A stretch of DNA of 64,000 nt from Nocardia huaxiensis (GTDB taxonomy: Bacteria; Actinomycetota; Actinomycetes; Mycobacteriales; Mycobacteriaceae): NCBI RefSeq assembly GCF_013744875.1, contig NZ_CP059399.1, positions 4,712,001 to 4,776,000 of the forward strand, read 5' to 3'. Shown one piece after another: positions 54,757-64,000 of this stretch; the first letter of the stretch is position 1, and each line of letters begins with the position of its first letter. Under the pieces are notes generated by a model that saw only the letters and a list, made by a program, of their open reading frames with translations, searched no databases and had not been told where the DNA came from. Both the position numbers and the translations under genes were made by a program.

Positions 54757-56523
54757 TCAGATTCCCGCGCGATCGGCTGCCCGCAGCTCGTCGGCCTCGT
54801 CGGGGGCGGACCCGCTGCCGGCGAACCACGACGCCACCGCGCCGATCAGCATCATAATCGCGGCGCCGAGGAAGACCACGACCAGCCCGGAGTGGAACGG
54901 CCCGGAGATCAGGTGCGGGAAGAACTCCTGCCCGGTGAGGGTCTCGGTGTGCACACCCGGCTGCTCGAGAGTGCCGCTGGCGCCGAGCAATTCCTCGATC
55001 GGGTTGTAGCCGAGGAAGGCCGCGAACAGGCTGCCCACCGGCGGCAGCCCCGCCACATGTTCGGACACCTGTGCGGGCACGCCCTGCTCGCGCAGGCCGC
55101 TGTCCATGGCATCGGGCAGCGGCCCGGACAGCCCGATGATCATGAGCGAGAAGAACAATCCCATGGACAGCGCCATGCCGCCGTTGAGCAGGGTGGCGCG
55201 CATGCCGGAGGCGACGCCGCGCTGCGTGGCGGGCACGCTGTTCATCACCTCGGCGGTATTGGGGGAGGTGAACATGCCCGATCCGAGCCCGTTGAGCAGC
55301 ACGATGGTGGCGAACACCCAATAGTCGAAGTTGACCGGAATCACCACCAGCAGAACGAAAGTCACGGCGGTGATGAGCATGCCCGCGGTGGCGAACGGGC
55401 GCGGGCCGTAGCGATCGGACAGCCAGCCCGAGACCGGGCCCGCCGCCAGGAAGCCGATCGTCAAGGGCAGCAGGTAGATTCCGGCCCACAGGGGAGTGGC
55501 CTCGTAGTCGTAGCCGTGCAGCGGCAGCCAAATGCCTTGCAACCACACGATCAACATGAACTGCAGCCCGCCGCGGCCCACCGACGACATGAGCCCCGCG
55601 AGATTGCCCAGCCCGAACGCGCGATTGCGGAACAGCCCCAGATCGAACATGGGCCGGGCGACCCGGCTTTCGATCCAGCAGAACAACCCCAGCACGGCGA
55701 GCCCGCCGAAGACGGACGTGAGCACCCACGGATTGGTCCACCCGGTAGCCGAATCACCATAGGGCTGAATGCCGTACGTGATGCCGGTGAGCAGCGCGGT
55801 CAGCCCGAGCGCGAAGGTCAGCGTCCCCGGCAGGTCCAGCGATCCGGGCGTGCGCTCGCCGAAGTCGTGCAGCGACCGGTACGACCACACCGTCCCGAGA
55901 ATGCCGAACGGCACGCTCACCCAGAACACGGCCTTCCAATCCCACTCCGAGAGCACCCCGCCGATGACCAGACCCAGGAACGAACCCGCCACCGCCGCAA
56001 CCTGATTGATGCCCAGCGCGAATCCGCGCCGCTGCACCGGGAACGCGTCGGTGACGATCGCCGCCGAATTCGCCATGAGCATGGCCCCGCCCACGCCCTG
56101 GATCACCCGCCACACGATCAGCCACACCGCCCCGCCCCCGTGCGTGAACGGATCCAGCGACAGCGCGACCGCCGACACCGTGAACACCACGAACCCGAGG
56201 TTGTAGATCCGCACCCGCCCGAACATGTCCCCGAGCCGCCCGAACAGCACCACCAGCACCGCCGAGGCCAGCAGGAACCCCATGAGCAGCCACAGCAGGT
56301 AGCTCACATTCCCCGGCTCCAGCGGATTGAGCCCGATGCCCCGGAAGATGGCCGGCAGCGAGATGATCACGATCGACGAATTGATCGTCACCATGAGCAT
56401 CCCCAGCGTCGTATTCGACAACGCCACCCACTTGTACCGCGGATGATCACGGTCCACCCGCAACCTCCGCCGAATCGTCTTCACATCACCGGCATCCAGT
56501 CCGGTAGTGGGAGCCGTGGCCAC
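54757..56523 (-). CDS. MFS multidrug transporter, DHA2 (14-TMS) type
   Basis: A 588-residue exporter with 14 membrane segments. Visible signatures are VTINSSIVIISLPAIFRGIG in segment 1, LFGRLGDMFGRVRIYNLGF (motif A) and GGVLSEWDWKAVFWVSVPFG (motif C). A larger loop at about residues 470-540 separates segments 13 and 14. It should export lipophilic drugs or lipids by proton antiport. It leads a two-gene operon with a MarR regulator. Confidence 0.93.
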   Translation of the reverse strand: MATAPTTGLDAGDVKTIRRRLRVDRDHPRYKWVALSNTTLGMLMVTINSSIVIISLPAIFRGIGLNPLEPGNVSYLLWLLMGFLLASAVLVVLFGRLGDMFGRVRIYNLGFVVFTVSAVALSLDPFTHGGGAVWLIVWRVIQGVGGAMLMANSAAIVTDAFPVQRRGFALGINQVAAVAGSFLGLVIGGVLSEWDWKAVFWVSVPFGILGTVWSYRSLHDFGERTPGSLDLPGTLTFALGLTALLTGITYGIQPYGDSATGWTNPWVLTSVFGGLAVLGLFCWIESRVARPMFDLGLFRNRAFGLGNLAGLMSSVGRGGLQFMLIVWLQGIWLPLHGYDYEATPLWAGIYLLPLTIGFLAAGPVSGWLSDRYGPRPFATAGMLITAVTFVLLVVIPVNFDYWVFATIVLLNGLGSGMFTSPNTAEVMNSVPATQRGVASGMRATLLNGGMALSMGLFFSLMIIGLSGPLPDAMDSGLREQGVPAQVSEHVAGLPPVGSLFAAFLGYNPIEELLGASGTLEQPGVHTETLTGQEFFPHLISGPFHSGLVVVFLGAAIMMLIGAVASWFAGSGSAPDEADELRAADRAGI

Positions 56524-56566
56524 CAGTGCCTCCCAAGAATCGAGCAGCAGGAACAGCAGACCAATA

Positions 56567-56586
56567 TAGTTGCATAACGCTAACTA
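56567..56586. promoter_or_regulatory. Candidate MarR-type operator upstream of the MFS gene
   Basis: TAGTT and AACTA form the outer arms of an interrupted dyad spanning 20 bases in an AT-rich spot 44 bases before the MFS start. Confidence 0.5.
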
Positions 56587-56652
56587 ACAAATTGGCCCGG
56601 TCCCGGCCACCGGGAAGCCGCGCTCATCTCGACGCTGGTTTGTGCCCGGGTG

Positions 56653-58017
56653 TCAGGCCGTCGCGCGCAGGATGCGCCGGTATGGCTGGGACCAGGGCGT
56701 ACGTGGGTGCCGGGCCAGCAGTTTCGCGCTGAAGGCGAGGAACTCGGCGGTGGCGCGCGCGTTGCGCGACAGGTCGGCGGGGGCGAGCCCGGCGTGCGAA
56801 CGCAGCACCCCGGGCGCGATCCGCGCCAACCGCGTCGGGGCCGCCGCCGCCCGCAATGGGCTGACCTCCTTGTTGAAGATGCGCGCGAAGTCCATGGCCA
56901 GCATCTCGTCACGGGCGGCGAGCCCGAAGAGGCTGTCGGCCAGCCCGTCGGGCAGGTGCGGTTCCCCGAGCAGGGAATTGGCCCAGTACATCTGCCAGGC
57001 ATCGCGGTCGCGCCAACGCCACCAGGCCGCCAGCTGCTCGTCGAGGTTGCCGCCGGGAGCCAGGCCGTCGATCACCCGCTGGGCCAGGTGTTCGGCTTGG
57101 CGGAACGCGTCGGACTGCCCTTGCCCGAGCGAGTAGTCCTTGAAATGACCGGCATCACCGACCAATGCCCAGCCGGGGCCGGCCGATTCGCGGAAGTAGC
57201 TGTGCCACTTCTGCAATACCCGGATCGGACCGACGCGTGTCGCGCCCTCGACCGCGGCGGCCAACTCCGGAAACAGCCGCAGCCGAGCGTCGAAGCCGCA
57301 GTAGCGATCGGCGAGATACTCGCGCGCCTGCCCGGCGGGCGGGGCCACGGTGACGAGGAACTGTCCGTCCAGCGGCAGTCCGAGGAATGCCGTCGACCCC
57401 GCTCCGGCCTGCCCGACCGCCCCGAAGAAGAAATCGTGCTCGGGCGCGACGCCTTCATAGAACGACCAGGTCGGCACGCGGCCGCCGGGGCGGGTGAGGT
57501 ATTCCCCGGCGCCGACCGACCGCGCGACCGTGGAGGAGCGGCCGTCCGCGCCGATCACCACCGCCGCCCGGATTTCCCCTGTCCGGGTCCGCACGCCCCG
57601 GGCTCGGCCGTGCTCGACGATCACCGCGTCCACCGCGCAGCCGGTGCGGACCTCGGCGCCGGCGCGGGCGGCGTAGTCGATGAGGATCGCGTCCATGGTC
57701 GTGCGGCGCATGCCCAGTACCTGGCCGTATGCCTCCGGGTCGAGATCGACCGTGAACTTCTGGTGCGTGCTGGTGATCGTGGCCCGCCGCACCACATGCG
57801 CGCCGGCGGCGAGTACCTCGTCGAGCACCCCGAGCCTGCGCAGCACATCGACCCCGTTGGATTGGAACGCGCACGTCGAGAGCGTTTCGCTGGGAAAACT
57901 CGCCTTGTCCAGCACGCACACCCGCAACCCGCGCCGCGCGAGCATGGCACCCAGCGTGGCTCCGGCACAGCGCCCGCCCGCGATCACGACATCGAACTGC
58001 GATTCCGACATTGACAT
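56653..58017 (-). CDS. FAD-dependent oxidoreductase (geranylgeranyl reductase/aromatic monooxygenase-like)
   Basis: A 454-residue flavoprotein. The N-terminal dinucleotide site is VVIAGGRCAGATLGAMLARR, the second FAD contact VVIGADGRSSTVARSVG near residue 160, and GDAGHFKDYSLGQGQSDAFR near 290 is the ribityl-binding GD motif. The C-terminal part is helical. It may hydroxylate or reduce a lipid or polyketide-type substrate. GGAGGAG precedes the ATG at 58017. Confidence 0.9.
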   Translation of the reverse strand: MSMSESQFDVVIAGGRCAGATLGAMLARRGLRVCVLDKASFPSETLSTCAFQSNGVDVLRRLGVLDEVLAAGAHVVRRATITSTHQKFTVDLDPEAYGQVLGMRRTTMDAILIDYAARAGAEVRTGCAVDAVIVEHGRARGVRTRTGEIRAAVVIGADGRSSTVARSVGAGEYLTRPGGRVPTWSFYEGVAPEHDFFFGAVGQAGAGSTAFLGLPLDGQFLVTVAPPAGQAREYLADRYCGFDARLRLFPELAAAVEGATRVGPIRVLQKWHSYFRESAGPGWALVGDAGHFKDYSLGQGQSDAFRQAEHLAQRVIDGLAPGGNLDEQLAAWWRWRDRDAWQMYWANSLLGEPHLPDGLADSLFGLAARDEMLAMDFARIFNKEVSPLRAAAAPTRLARIAPGVLRSHAGLAPADLSRNARATAEFLAFSAKLLARHPRTPWSQPYRRILRATA

Positions 58018-58174
58018 CGGCTCCTCCGCGACCGGGCGCGCACCCACGGGGAAGCAGCAGCACGCTCCGTGGTCCACGCCGACCAACAAATGTGTTACAG
58101 AGAGTTACATATAAATGCGGAGTGGGCAACCGTCAATGCGCACACCCGGCGATTGCTCGCTTCGAACGTCACAC

Positions 58175-59785
58175 TCAGTTCCGGCCGGAGGTGATGTAGT
58201 AGTACATCGGGTCGATCATGGCGATGAGACGCTCGATCTCGTTGTCGGTGAAGCGGTTTCGGCGGCTGATGGTGATCAGCACCAGGTCGTTGATCGCCTC
58301 GGCGATGGCCTCGAACTCGCTGCTGGGCGGGGTGGCGGCGGTGCTCGCCGCGCCGCCCTGCGGGTTGGCCCGCCGCAGTTCGAAGCCGGCGTGGGCGGCG
58401 AGATCGCGCAGGATGCCGGTCGCACCGCGCGGGCTCGCGGCGGTCGCGGCGTGGTCGTAGAACTGCACGGCGGCTTGCAGCAGCATGGCCGGTTGCGGAT
58501 CGACGAGTGAGCCGGTGGTGCGGCCGGGCTCCGGGTGCGGTTCGGCGGAGGCGAGGGACCGGGCCTTCGCTTCCAGATAGCGAGCGACCAGGATGTCGCG
58601 GATGGTGCCGTACTCGGCGGTGCGGAGTACATCGCTGGCCGGGTCGATGCGGTCGAGCGGGCCGGTGAGCTCGCCCAGCCGCAGCAGCGCCCGGATATTG
58701 CCCTCGTGGCGATGGCGTTCCCGGGTGGTCGCGGGGAAACACGCCAGCAGTTCGTCCACGGTGACGTCGGCGTCCGCGCCGAAAATGGCGGCGTAGAGCG
58801 CGTGGTGGTCGGGGTGGGTGGCGTAGGCCATTGTCATGCGGCGCAGGCCGACGATGATGTCGGCGAGTTCCGTCGCTCGGAGCGTGTCTTGCGGCTCCCG
58901 CGCGGAAACCGGTGTGCGCCCGCATAATTCGATCACCGTGGCGGCGACGCGGTGCAGTGATCGCATTTCGCGCTCGGGGTCCTCCTCGCTCAGCGCGCGG
59001 GCGTGGTCGGCGTGGAATCGGGCCAGTTCGCGATGCAGCGGCCAGCCGAGGGCGTCGGCGAAGGCCATCTCGGTTTCCTTCAGCGACCGGATCCGGCTCA
59101 GCCCGGTGGGCTCGTAGTCGAGTTTGCGGCACAGTGCCACTTCCGCGGCAGCGGCCGTGCGGGTGCAGCGGATCCCCATCATGCAATCCAGGCGTGCGGT
59201 GGCGTCGACGAGCCCGATGCCGCGGCGGGCCCAGTCGCGGGCCGCGATCATCGCGTTCCGGTCGCCGCGACGACGCTGTTGCAGGTGCCGTTCGGCCAGC
59301 TCGGCAGCCCAGAACAACATGTCGGACTGCTCATTGCGGGCCGAGGCGTGGTTGAACTGTTCCTCCAGCCGGGCAACGTCGAAATGCCGGGCCGAGAACC
59401 GCGCCTCCAGCCGCGTGGCATCGACGCTGTCCCGGCGCGGTCTGTCGGGTCCGGTCGGCGCGGCCAAAGCCGCGATCTGTGCGGGGACCGGCCGGCTGTT
59501 GGCGGTCAGGTTCTCCACGACGGCGACCGCGAGCGCCGCCATCGATTTGAAATGCTTCCACATGGTGGCCTTGGGAATCGGGCCCTCGGTGCCATCGCGC
59601 CGGATGTACCCCCGTGCGGCGGAACACACCTCGGCCGTTGTCAGCAATTCGATCGGCAGACCCGGCGAGGGCGCGTCGATTCTGTCCAGCATCACGCGCT
59701 CGGCCGCGGCGACGATCATCGCCCGGGTGTGTTCCTCGAGCGCGCGCCCGGATCGGGCTTGGTAACTCGGCGTGCTGCGGTGCAT
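58175..59785 (-). CDS. Long TetR-like transcriptional regulator (536 residues)
   Basis: The N-terminus (about residues 15-85) has a TetR-like shape: ALEEHTRAMIVAAAERVMLD, LLTTAEVCSAARGYIRRDG and KATMWKHFKSMAALAVAVVE, the last matching the recognition-helix plus YF/HF turn. Unlike usual TetR proteins of about 200 residues, an additional 430 residues of helical sequence follow with no family recognised. The true start is ATG 59785 or GTG 59800. It is divergent from accD, with a dyad in the gap, and so is the best candidate regulator of that carboxylase gene. Confidence 0.7.
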   Translation of the reverse strand: MHRSTPSYQARSGRALEEHTRAMIVAAAERVMLDRIDAPSPGLPIELLTTAEVCSAARGYIRRDGTEGPIPKATMWKHFKSMAALAVAVVENLTANSRPVPAQIAALAAPTGPDRPRRDSVDATRLEARFSARHFDVARLEEQFNHASARNEQSDMLFWAAELAERHLQQRRRGDRNAMIAARDWARRGIGLVDATARLDCMMGIRCTRTAAAAEVALCRKLDYEPTGLSRIRSLKETEMAFADALGWPLHRELARFHADHARALSEEDPEREMRSLHRVAATVIELCGRTPVSAREPQDTLRATELADIIVGLRRMTMAYATHPDHHALYAAIFGADADVTVDELLACFPATTRERHRHEGNIRALLRLGELTGPLDRIDPASDVLRTAEYGTIRDILVARYLEAKARSLASAEPHPEPGRTTGSLVDPQPAMLLQAAVQFYDHAATAASPRGATGILRDLAAHAGFELRRANPQGGAASTAATPPSSEFEAIAEAINDLVLITISRRNRFTDNEIERLIAMIDPMYYYITSGRN

Positions 59786-59818
59786 TGCTGTAGACGACAC
59801 CGATGTGAGTCTATTGCA

Positions 59819-59836
59819 GTGCACATCGTTGTGTAC
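59819..59836. promoter_or_regulatory. Dyad between the long regulator gene and accD
   Basis: GTGCACA-TCGT-TGTGTAC: seven-base arms matching at six positions, 75 bases before the accD start and 19 bases before the regulator GTG. A flanking direct repeat GTCTATT (59809 and 59840 region) brackets it. Confidence 0.5.
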
Positions 59837-59893
59837 TCGTCTATTCCGGCTAGGGTCGGCTGCTGAAGCGAAATGCGAACAGGAAGAACGTCT

Positions 59894-61435
59894 TTGAGCA
59901 CCACCGCGGAAAAGCTTGCCGACCTGCACAAAAGACTCGAGATCGCGAAGGAGCCGGCCGGACAGGCGGGAATATCGAAGCGGGCCGCGAAGGGCATCCC
60001 CAGTGCCCGCGAGCGCGTCGAGATGCTGCTGGACCCGGGCACCTTCGTCGAACTCGACGCCCTGGCCAAGCAATCCGGCGCCGACGCGCTCTACGGCGAC
60101 GGCGTGGTGACGGGCCACGGCCGGATCGACGGCCGACCCGTCGTGGTCATGTCGCATGATCAGACCGTCTACGGCGGCAGCGTCGGTGAGATCTTCGGCC
60201 GCAAGGTGGAGAAGGCGATGCAGCTCGCCCAGAAGATGCGCATGCCGTTCATCGGCATCAACGACTCCGGCGGCGCGCGCATTCAGGAGGCCGCGACCTC
60301 CCTGGCCTGGTATGCCCGCATGGGCCGCACCCTCGAGCCGCTGTCGGGTTTCGTCCCCCGCATTTCGATCATGCTCGGAAAGTGTGCCGCCGGTTCGGTT
60401 TACGCTCCCATCAATACCGATGTCCTGGTCGCGACCAAAGATTCGTACATGTTCGTCACCGGCCCCGAGGTCATCCGCGATGCCACCGGCCAGCACGTCG
60501 ATATCGACGAGCTCGGCGGCGCCTACAACCAGGCCGAATATGGCAACCTGCACCACGTCGCCGAGGACGAGGCCGCGGCGTATGCGTGGGTGCGCCAATA
60601 TCTTTCGTACATGCCATCCAGCTGCCTGGACGCGCCGATGCTGGTCAATCCCGGCCTGGAGCCCCAGATCACCGACGCGGACCTGCTACTGGATTCCCTG
60701 ATCCCCGACTCGGACAACTCGTCCTACGACATGCACGATGTCCTGCTGCACATCTTCGACGACGGCGAGTTCCACGAGGTGGCGGCCCAGCGCGCGAAGA
60801 ACATCATCATCGGATTCGCCCGTGTGGACGGCAAACCCGTCGGCGTCATCGCCAATCAGCCCCTGGTCATGGCCGGTGCGGTCGACGCCCGCGCCTGCGA
60901 CAAAGCAGCCCACTTCATCCAGCTGTGCGACGCCTTCAATATCCCGCTCATCTTCGTTGTGGACACCCCCGGTGTCCTCCCCGGCGTAGAAGAGGAGAAG
61001 CTGGGCGTCATCAAACGCGGCGGCCGGTTCCTCATCACCCTGGCCAGCGCGACCGTCCCCATCGTGACCATCGTGATCCGCAAAGCCTACGGCGGCGCCT
61101 ACGCCCTCATGGGCTGCAAACAATTGGGCGCCGACATCAACCTGGCCTGGCCCACCGCCCGCATCGCCGTCATGGGCGCGGAAAGCGCAGTGGGCATCAT
61201 GGGCCGAAAGCAATTGGCCGCCGCCCCGGAAGACCAGCGCGCGGCCATCCGCCAGCAGATGATCGACTTCTACAACGACACCATGGCAACCCCGTGGATC
61301 GCCGCCGAAAGCGGCTACATCGACGCCGTTATCGAACCGAACACCACCCGCCTGGAGATCCGCCGGGCCCTGAACCTCCTGAAGCACAAAGCTATTCCCC
61401 CGAACCCTCGCAAACACGCGGTCCTCCCGCTGTAG
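59894..61435 (+). CDS. accD: Acyl-CoA carboxylase beta subunit (carboxyltransferase)
   Basis: A 513-residue biotin-dependent carboxyltransferase subunit. Oxyanion glycine pairs are visible in the N-half ([12 protein letters not shown]) and C-half ([20 protein letters not shown]). The order of segments matches the AccD5/AccD6 family, which makes malonyl- or methylmalonyl-CoA for fatty acid and mycolic acid synthesis. TTG at 59894 ([11 protein letters not shown]) with AGGA nine bases before is preferred; ATG 59873 adds seven residues. It is opposite in strand to the KasA-like gene 1.8 kb away, so this is not the classical kas-accD6 operon. Confidence 0.93.
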   Translation: MSTTAEKLADLHKRLEIAKEPAGQAGISKRAAKGIPSARERVEMLLDPGTFVELDALAKQSGADALYGDGVVTGHGRIDGRPVVVMSHDQTVYGGSVGEIFGRKVEKAMQLAQKMRMPFIGINDSGGARIQEAATSLAWYARMGRTLEPLSGFVPRISIMLGKCAAGSVYAPINTDVLVATKDSYMFVTGPEVIRDATGQHVDIDELGGAYNQAEYGNLHHVAEDEAAAYAWVRQYLSYMPSSCLDAPMLVNPGLEPQITDADLLLDSLIPDSDNSSYDMHDVLLHIFDDGEFHEVAAQRAKNIIIGFARVDGKPVGVIANQPLVMAGAVDARACDKAAHFIQLCDAFNIPLIFVVDTPGVLPGVEEEKLGVIKRGGRFLITLASATVPIVTIVIRKAYGGAYALMGCKQLGADINLAWPTARIAVMGAESAVGIMGRKQLAAAPEDQRAAIRQQMIDFYNDTMATPWIAAESGYIDAVIEPNTTRLEIRRALNLLKHKAIPPNPRKHAVLPL

Positions 61436-62056
61436 TCAGGCGGCGAAGACAGCGCGAACAACCGACTCGTCGCCATCGATCTCGACCAGGCCGAGGGCGT
61501 CGTCGAGGCTGAGCGCGCCGGCGGCGAGTCCGAGGACCTGCGCGGGGTCGGCGCGGACGGTGGCGTCGAGATCGCGGCCGTCGTGCGGCGCGACCTCGAA
61601 ACCGGAACGCGCCGAACGGAGTTGGAAGAGCGAGCCGCCGATCTCGAGACCGATCGTCGCTGCGGGCCGAGGCGTGACCCGGGCGTTGAGCAGGGCGGGA
61701 ACGGCCAGGGCGAGCCACTCCGGGCGGAAGGCGTCGCCCTCGGGACCACGGACCATCAGCGGGGTGGACCAGCGGATCAGGCTCTCGATCGGCTCGCGCA
61801 GTTCGGCGCCCCACGGGGTGAGGGCGTACTCGACCACACTGCCCCGGCCGGTCAGCCGCCGTTCGATCACACCCGTGGCCTCGAGTTCGCGCAGCCGGTC
61901 GGCGAGCAGGTTGGTGGCTATGCCGGGCAGGCCGTCGAGCAGCTCGCGGTAGCGGGCGGGGGCGAGGAGAAGTTGGCGGATTATGAGCAGGTTCCAGCGG
62001 TCGCCGACCACTTCCAGTGATCGGGCGAGCCCGCAGTATTGGCCGTAGCTGCGCAT
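61436..62056 (-). CDS. HxlR-family regulator with C-terminal SCP2-like domain
   Basis: A 206-residue protein. The HxlR winged helix covers residues 1-95: MRSYGQYCGLARSLEVVGDR, WNLLIIRQLLLAPARYREL and ATNLLADRLRELEATGVIER. The remainder (about 110-206) resembles a small sterol-carrier type ligand domain. It is divergent from a dehalogenase-like gene and shares its last base boundary with accD. Confidence 0.88.
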   Translation of the reverse strand: MRSYGQYCGLARSLEVVGDRWNLLIIRQLLLAPARYRELLDGLPGIATNLLADRLRELEATGVIERRLTGRGSVVEYALTPWGAELREPIESLIRWSTPLMVRGPEGDAFRPEWLALAVPALLNARVTPRPAATIGLEIGGSLFQLRSARSGFEVAPHDGRDLDATVRADPAQVLGLAAGALSLDDALGLVEIDGDESVVRAVFAA

Positions 62057-62068
62057 AATGTCCTCGTG

Positions 62069-62102
62069 CTTGATTTTCTCAACTGTGCGTGAAAGGCTCA
62101 AG
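62069..62102. promoter_or_regulatory. Candidate HxlR operator in a divergent gap
   Basis: CTTGA...TTTC and GAAA...TCAAG are mirrored arms in the 79-base gap between the HxlR gene and the dehalogenase-like gene. Confidence 0.45.
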
Positions 62103-62135
62103 TGTATCGGAGGGACTAGCCACAAGGGGGCAACC

Positions 62136-63056
62136 ATGGCTGATATCACCGCGCGTGTGCGGCCCGCATGGGTCGACGACGAGCTGTTTCCGTTCGAGAG
62201 CCGCTTCATCGAAATCGATGGGCACACTGTGCATTACATCGATGAGGGTGCAGGGCCCACACTCCTGTTCCTGCACGGCAACCCCACCTGGTCGTTCCTC
62301 TGGCGCGAGGTGATCGGCGCGCTGCGCGCCGACTTCCGGTGCGTGGCTGTGGATTACCCGGGCTTCGGGTTGTCGACGCCGAAGCCGGGCTACCGGTTCC
62401 TGCCCGAGCAGCACGCGGAGGTGATCACCGGTTTCGTCGACGAGCTCGGGCTGCGGAATGTCACGCTGGTCGGTCAGGACTGGGGCGGCCTGATCGGTCT
62501 GGCCACCGCGCAGCGACGGCCGGGCGTCTTCGATCGCTTCGTACTGGCCAATACCTGGGCCTGGCCCCTCAACGGCATCCTGCACTTCGAGGCTTTCTCT
62601 CGTCTCCTGGGCGGACCCGCCGGACGTTTCCTGGTGCGGCGCTTCAACCTGCTGGTCAATACCTTCATCCCCACCGGCCATCGCCGGCGCAAGCCCACGG
62701 CCGCGGAGATGACGCATTACCGCCGGGCGCTGGACACCTCCGAGCGCCGCCAGGCCTCCGCCATGTTCCCCAACCGCGTCCTCGCCAGCCGCGCCTTCTT
62801 CGCCGAGATCGAATCCCACCTCCCCGACATCGCCCACCTCCCGACCCTCATCGTGTGGGGCGACGCCGACATCGCCTTCCGCCCCCAGGAACGCGAACGC
62901 CTGGAAGCAACCTTCCCCAACCACAAAACCGTGATCGTCAACGGCGCCGGCACCTACGTAGAATCCGACGCACCCGAAGAATTCAGCACCGCCCTCCGCG
63001 ACTGGATAGCGGCACAGCGCGACGATTCACGCAGTACGGCCGAGGCGGACAGCTAG
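62136..63056 (+). CDS. Haloalkane dehalogenase-like alpha/beta hydrolase lacking the catalytic histidine
   Basis: A 306-residue protein. The order HGNPTWSFLWREVI, VAVDYPGFGLS, LVGQDWGGLIGLATAQR (nucleophile Asp near residue 113) and WGDADIAFRPQERE (acid) is that of haloalkane dehalogenases. The expected GAGH(F/Y)xxEDAP catalytic His position reads GAGTYVESDAP, so Thr (codon ACC) replaces His near residue 274. Unless another His takes the role, hydrolysis of the covalent ester should be blocked. The gene is divergent from an HxlR regulator and has a good start ATG at 62136. Confidence 0.85.
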   Translation: MADITARVRPAWVDDELFPFESRFIEIDGHTVHYIDEGAGPTLLFLHGNPTWSFLWREVIGALRADFRCVAVDYPGFGLSTPKPGYRFLPEQHAEVITGFVDELGLRNVTLVGQDWGGLIGLATAQRRPGVFDRFVLANTWAWPLNGILHFEAFSRLLGGPAGRFLVRRFNLLVNTFIPTGHRRRKPTAAEMTHYRRALDTSERRQASAMFPNRVLASRAFFAEIESHLPDIAHLPTLIVWGDADIAFRPQERERLEATFPNHKTVIVNGAGTYVESDAPEEFSTALRDWIAAQRDDSRSTAEADS

Positions 63057-63190
63057 GCCACTGCGGTGATCCGAGAGGCGATTCCGGCCGCCGCCACCTG
63101 TCTGCCCGCGTGCGCCGGTTTCGCCGTCCTCTGTAGTTCATGAAACTTTCTGGCGGGTAGCGGTATTCGGACCTGCCGATTCGATCGTGC

Positions 63191-64000
63191 CTAGCGTCCG
63201 AATACCAGCGCGACATTGTGCCCGCCGAATCCGAACGAGTTGTTGACCGCGTACTCCATGGGCAGTGATCGTGGCGATCCGCTCACCACATCCAGATCGA
63301 TCGCCGGATCCTGCTTGTCGAGATTCAAAGTCGGCGGGACGATTTGGTCGCGTAAGGCCAGCACTGTGAGGATGGATTCCAGTGCGCCCGCCGCGCCGAT
63401 GGAATGTCCGAGCGCTGATTTCGGCGCGTACACGGCGGCGTGATTGCCGATGGCGGCATTGATGGCCTTGGCTTCGGCGCTGTCGCCGATGGTGGTGGCG
63501 GTGGCATGCGCGTTGACGTGCGCGATCTCGCGTCCGCTCAGCCCGGCGATCTGCAGGGCCCGGCTCATGGCCCGTGCCGCGCCCGTGCCCTCGGGGTCGG
63601 GCGCCACCAGGTGGTAGCCGTCGGAGGTGATGGCGGCCCCGAGCAGGTGCGCGAGAACGGTTGCGCCCCGGGCTTTCGCATGTGCGGCGGTTTCGAGTAC
63701 GAGCAGCGCGCCCGCCTCGCCGAAGACGAAGCCGTCGCGATCGGCGTCGAAGGGCCGGGACGCGCCCTTGGGGTCGTCATTGCGGGTGCTCACCGCCCGC
63801 ATCATGGCGAAGGCGGCCATGACCACCGGGTCGATGTACCCCTCGACCCCGCCCGCGACCACGATGTCGGCGTCGCCCATGGCGATCATCCGCCACGCGG
63901 TCGCAATGGCCTCCGAGCCCGACGCGCACGCCGACACCGGTGTGATCACCCCGGCTCGCGCCCCGATCTCCAACCCCACCACCGCGGCCGGGCCGTTGGG
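63191..64000 (-). CDS. Beta-ketoacyl-ACP synthase, KasA-like, 5' end outside window
   Basis: The frame runs open to the window edge, so the N-terminus is missing. The visible part holds the nucleophile Cys in [12 protein letters not shown], the first His in [12 protein letters not shown], the Lys/His element [18 protein letters not shown], and the ending [17 protein letters not shown]. The pattern resembles FAS-II synthases KasA/KasB of mycobacteria, which extend meromycolate chains. Ser-to-Ala in the ACASGS motif relative to ACSSGS of KasA is visible. Confidence 0.93.
   Translation of the reverse strand, partial: PNGPAAVVGLEIGARAGVITPVSACASGSEAIATAWRMIAMGDADIVVAGGVEGYIDPVVMAAFAMMRAVSTRNDDPKGASRPFDADRDGFVFGEAGALLVLETAAHAKARGATVLAHLLGAAITSDGYHLVAPDPEGTGAARAMSRALQIAGLSGREIAHVNAHATATTIGDSAEAKAINAAIGNHAAVYAPKSALGHSIGAAGALESILTVLALRDQIVPPTLNLDKQDPAIDLDVVSGSPRSLPMEYAVNNSFGFGGHNVALVFGR

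Noticed and set aside
58175..60598. One 807-residue minus-strand frame
   Set aside because: The N-terminal 270 residues overlap accD in antisense and are unlike protein; the true start is near 59785.
59873..64000. Classical kas-accD6 mycolic acid operon
   Set aside because: The carboxylase and the KasA-like gene are on opposite strands with two unrelated genes between them.

Overview
This window reads as a high-GC chromosome segment of a mycolic-acid-containing actinomycete, most likely Nocardia or a close relative. Supporting signs are an RNA polymerase-binding protein RbpA, a KasA-type beta-ketoacyl-ACP synthase, an acyl-CoA carboxylase beta subunit, F420-type (LLM) oxidoreductase, DrrAB-like exporters behind an NRPS, and dense GTG starts with ATGA/GTGA overlaps. 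The genus is an inference; no rRNA or tRNA gene is present to test it.

Layout. 1-4.4 kb: the 3' end of a nonribosomal peptide synthetase (adenylation, carrier and thioesterase domains) translationally coupled to a two-gene ABC exporter. 4.5-5.2 kb: a methyltransferase gene broken by one extra G in a G run. 5.4-7.4 kb: three isolated small genes (one barstar-like) that resemble orphan immunity genes, one of them with a tandemly duplicated ribosome-binding site. 7.6-35.6 kb: ordinary chromosomal genes: membrane protein/metal-dependent hydrolase pair with a divergent TetR regulator, RbpA, an M23 peptidase with candidate Crp-like and direct-repeat sites, a glycosyltransferase family 9 protein, SGNH hydrolase/MFS exporter with divergent TetR and a clear operator, a DyP peroxidase/PCuAC copper chaperone group, a two-component system, an SDR, a CocE-type hydrolase, an NmrA-like protein, an MmyB-type regulator, fructosamine kinase family, VOC protein, cytochrome P450 and a cyclophilin.

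35.97-46.33 kb is the most notable part: a 10.35-kb integrated element that cuts a phosphoribosyltransferase gene in two. It carries a tyrosine integrase, an excisionase-like protein, a replication-type HTH protein, an HNH nuclease, large terminase, portal, MuF-like protein, scaffold, major capsid protein and two head-completion proteins, then stops. No tail, lysis or obvious repressor gene is present. This is the expected plan of a capsid-forming phage satellite (cfPICI-like; compare the similar-sized phiRv1/phiRv2 elements of M. tuberculosis): it would build its own small heads and borrow tails from a helper phage. A 9-bp core repeat and an 11/12 direct repeat sit at its two ends.

46.3-64 kb returns to chromosome: the other half of the split gene, a YdjM-like membrane protein, an SCO6745-family protein, an endonuclease/exonuclease/phosphatase protein, alpha/beta hydrolase, HugZ-like protein, a short PolX-like PHP protein, a membrane Ser/Thr kinase, a pair of tandem paralogues of unknown function, an MFS/MarR operon, an FAD-dependent oxidoreductase, an unusually long TetR-like regulator divergent from accD, an HxlR regulator divergent from a dehalogenase-like protein that lacks the usual catalytic histidine, and the 3' part of a KasA-like synthase. 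Regulator-transporter and regulator-enzyme divergent pairs are the dominant organisation, and several have visible dyad operators.
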